This document shows positions 63,053 to 64,000 of a DNA stretch of 64,000 nt, one piece after another. The position numbers and the translations under genes were made by a program. The notes under the pieces were generated by a model. That model saw only the letters and a list, made by a program, of their open reading frames with translations, was not told where the DNA came from and searched no databases. The first letter of the stretch is position 1; each line of letters opens with the position of its first letter. This DNA is from Flavobacteriales bacterium (lineage in GTDB: Bacteria; Bacteroidota; Bacteroidia; Flavobacteriales_F; PHOS-HE28), in the NCBI GenBank assembly GCA_016715895.1, contig JADJXH010000004.1:186001-250000 (forward strand). The letters run 5' to 3'.

Positions 63053-64000
63053 ATGGCGAGGAAGCGCGGCAAGGGGAAGGGGAAGCGGAAGGCGCCGGGG
63101 ATCGGGGCCATCCTGCTGCTGCTCGTGCTCGCCGCCGTAAGCGGGCTCGGGCTGCTGGTGGCACTGGTGTCGTTCAACGTGTTCGGTCGGCTGCCCAGCC
63201 AGGCCGAGCTGGCCGCCATCGAGCATGAGGAGGCCACGCTGGTGTTCGCCGAGGACGGCACCTTGATCGGCAAGCTCTTCGCGGAGGAACGCACCAACAT
63301 CCGCTATGAGGACCTGCCGCAGCACCTCATCGACGCCCTGGTGAGCACCGAGGACGCGCGCTTCTTCGAGCACCAGGGGGTGGACGGCACGAGCTACGTC
63401 CGCGTATTCTTCCGCACCATCCTCGGCGGTGACCGCAGCGCGGGCGGTGGCAGCACCATCAGCCAGCAGATCATCAAGAACCTCTATGGTCGCGAGCGGC
63501 ACGGGCTGCTCACGGTGCCCGTGAACAAGATCAAGGAGGCGCTGGTGGCGCAGCGGCTGGAGCGCGTGTATGACAAGCGCGGCGTGCTCGTGCTCTACCT
63601 GAACAGCGTGCCGTTCGGCGAGAACCTCCATGGCATCGAGTCGGCCGCGCGCCGCTTCTTCGGCCGTTCCACGTCGCGGCTGAGCGTGGAGGAGGCCGCC
63701 GTACTGGTGGGCATGCTGAAGGCGAACACGGCCTACAACCCGCGCCTGCATCCCGACCGCGCCCGCGAACGCCGCAACACGGTGCTGGGCCTGATGGAGA
63801 AGCACGGCCACCTGGACGCGCGCACGGCGGACAGTCTTCAGGCCCTGCCGTTGAAGCTGCGCTACACCGGGCTCGACGCCTACGACGTGTACGGCTACTT
63901 CGTGGCCCGGGTGGCCGAGGAGGCCGAGGCCCTCCTGCGGGAGCAGGCCGCGGCAGCCCCCTCCGGCGGGAAGAAGAAGAAGGTCCTGCGGGCCCCTGTT
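63053..64000 (+). CDS. Class A penicillin-binding protein, N-terminal part (runs off window)
   Basis: A PBP1A-type bifunctional peptidoglycan synthase, of which the first 316 residues are present with an open frame to the last base. A lysine-rich cytosolic tail (KKRGKGKGK type) precedes one membrane helix (about 18-42) and the GT51 glycosyltransferase domain: catalytic Glu in STEDARFFEHQGVD, then GGSTISQQIIKNLYG, RLERVYDKRGVLVLYLN, FFGRS and GMLKANTAYNP. The transpeptidase domain lies beyond the window. The ATG at 63053 is chosen for the basic tail; the 60-bp gap before it has no clear promoter. Confidence 0.95.
   Translation, partial: MARKRGKGKGKRKAPGIGAILLLLVLAAVSGLGLLVALVSFNVFGRLPSQAELAAIEHEEATLVFAEDGTLIGKLFAEERTNIRYEDLPQHLIDALVSTEDARFFEHQGVDGTSYVRVFFRTILGGDRSAGGGSTISQQIIKNLYGRERHGLLTVPVNKIKEALVAQRLERVYDKRGVLVLYLNSVPFGENLHGIESAARRFFGRSTSRLSVEEAAVLVGMLKANTAYNPRLHPDRARERRNTVLGLMEKHGHLDARTADSLQALPLKLRYTGLDAYDVYGYFVARVAEEAEALLREQAAAAPSGGKKKKVLRAPV

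Overview
The window looks like a chromosome segment of a high-GC member of the Bacteroidota, most likely the Flavobacteriales. The evidence is type IX secretion (T9SS) sorting domains of type A and type B, choice-of-anchor-L proteins, a methionine synthase split into two genes, the gene order coaX / outer-membrane protein / lptC / CNNM protein / ppiD, many Bacteroidota -7 promoter elements (TAnnTTTG and close variants), and no clear Shine-Dalgarno signals. G+C is high, roughly two thirds by eye, except in a few visibly lower-GC accessory stretches.

Layout. 1-5.4 kb: rod-shape operon mreB(partial)-mreC-mreD-mrdA-rodA. 5.5-11.8 kb (reverse): coaX, outer-membrane protein, lptC, a small membrane protein, a CNNM/CBS protein and a PpiD-type foldase. 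11.8-15.1 kb: tRNA-Phe, an HD hydrolase, a sensor kinase and gpmI. 15.1-24.8 kb (reverse): a T9SS surface-protein locus with a Kelch-like protein, a sorting-domain remnant and three choice-of-anchor-L giants. 24.9-30.4 kb: M20 peptidase, LEA-type lipoprotein, DUF255 lipoprotein, a YD-like exported protein and a small exported protein built of exact 22-residue repeats. 30.4-33.9 kb (reverse): tsaB, tolC-like, ompA-like.

33.9-39.4 kb (reverse) is the most unusual part. A SAM-I riboswitch with a terminator precedes metH part 1. A low-GC DNA methyltransferase plus a probable restriction enzyme are inserted between metH part 1 and metH part 2, so a SAM-consuming modification enzyme lies in a SAM-sensing operon. 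Next come a T9SS protein (39.4-41.1 kb), an orphan CdiI-type immunity protein and a PIN toxin with its short antitoxin (41.3-42.3 kb).

42.3-49 kb (reverse): S9 peptidase, then a respiratory-oxidase block in the order ctaB, two subunit III genes, subunit IV, SCO, DUF420 and a small Cys-containing membrane protein. 49-56.5 kb (reverse): two Wzi-like outer-membrane proteins around a WecA/MraY-type sugar-phosphate transferase, then cysQ-gmd-fcl for GDP-fucose. 56.5-60.9 kb (reverse): a pair of exported amidohydrolase-like proteins with three modules, of which only one keeps the usual HxH metal motif. 61-64 kb: a four-helix membrane protein, a cytochrome c lipoprotein, hflX and the start of a class A penicillin-binding protein.

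Themes beyond the genes are 7-bp-period intergenic repeats at several sites, paired hairpins directly upstream of the start codons of gmd and fcl, and several genes whose -7 element lies only 4-7 nt from the start codon, which suggests leaderless mRNAs.
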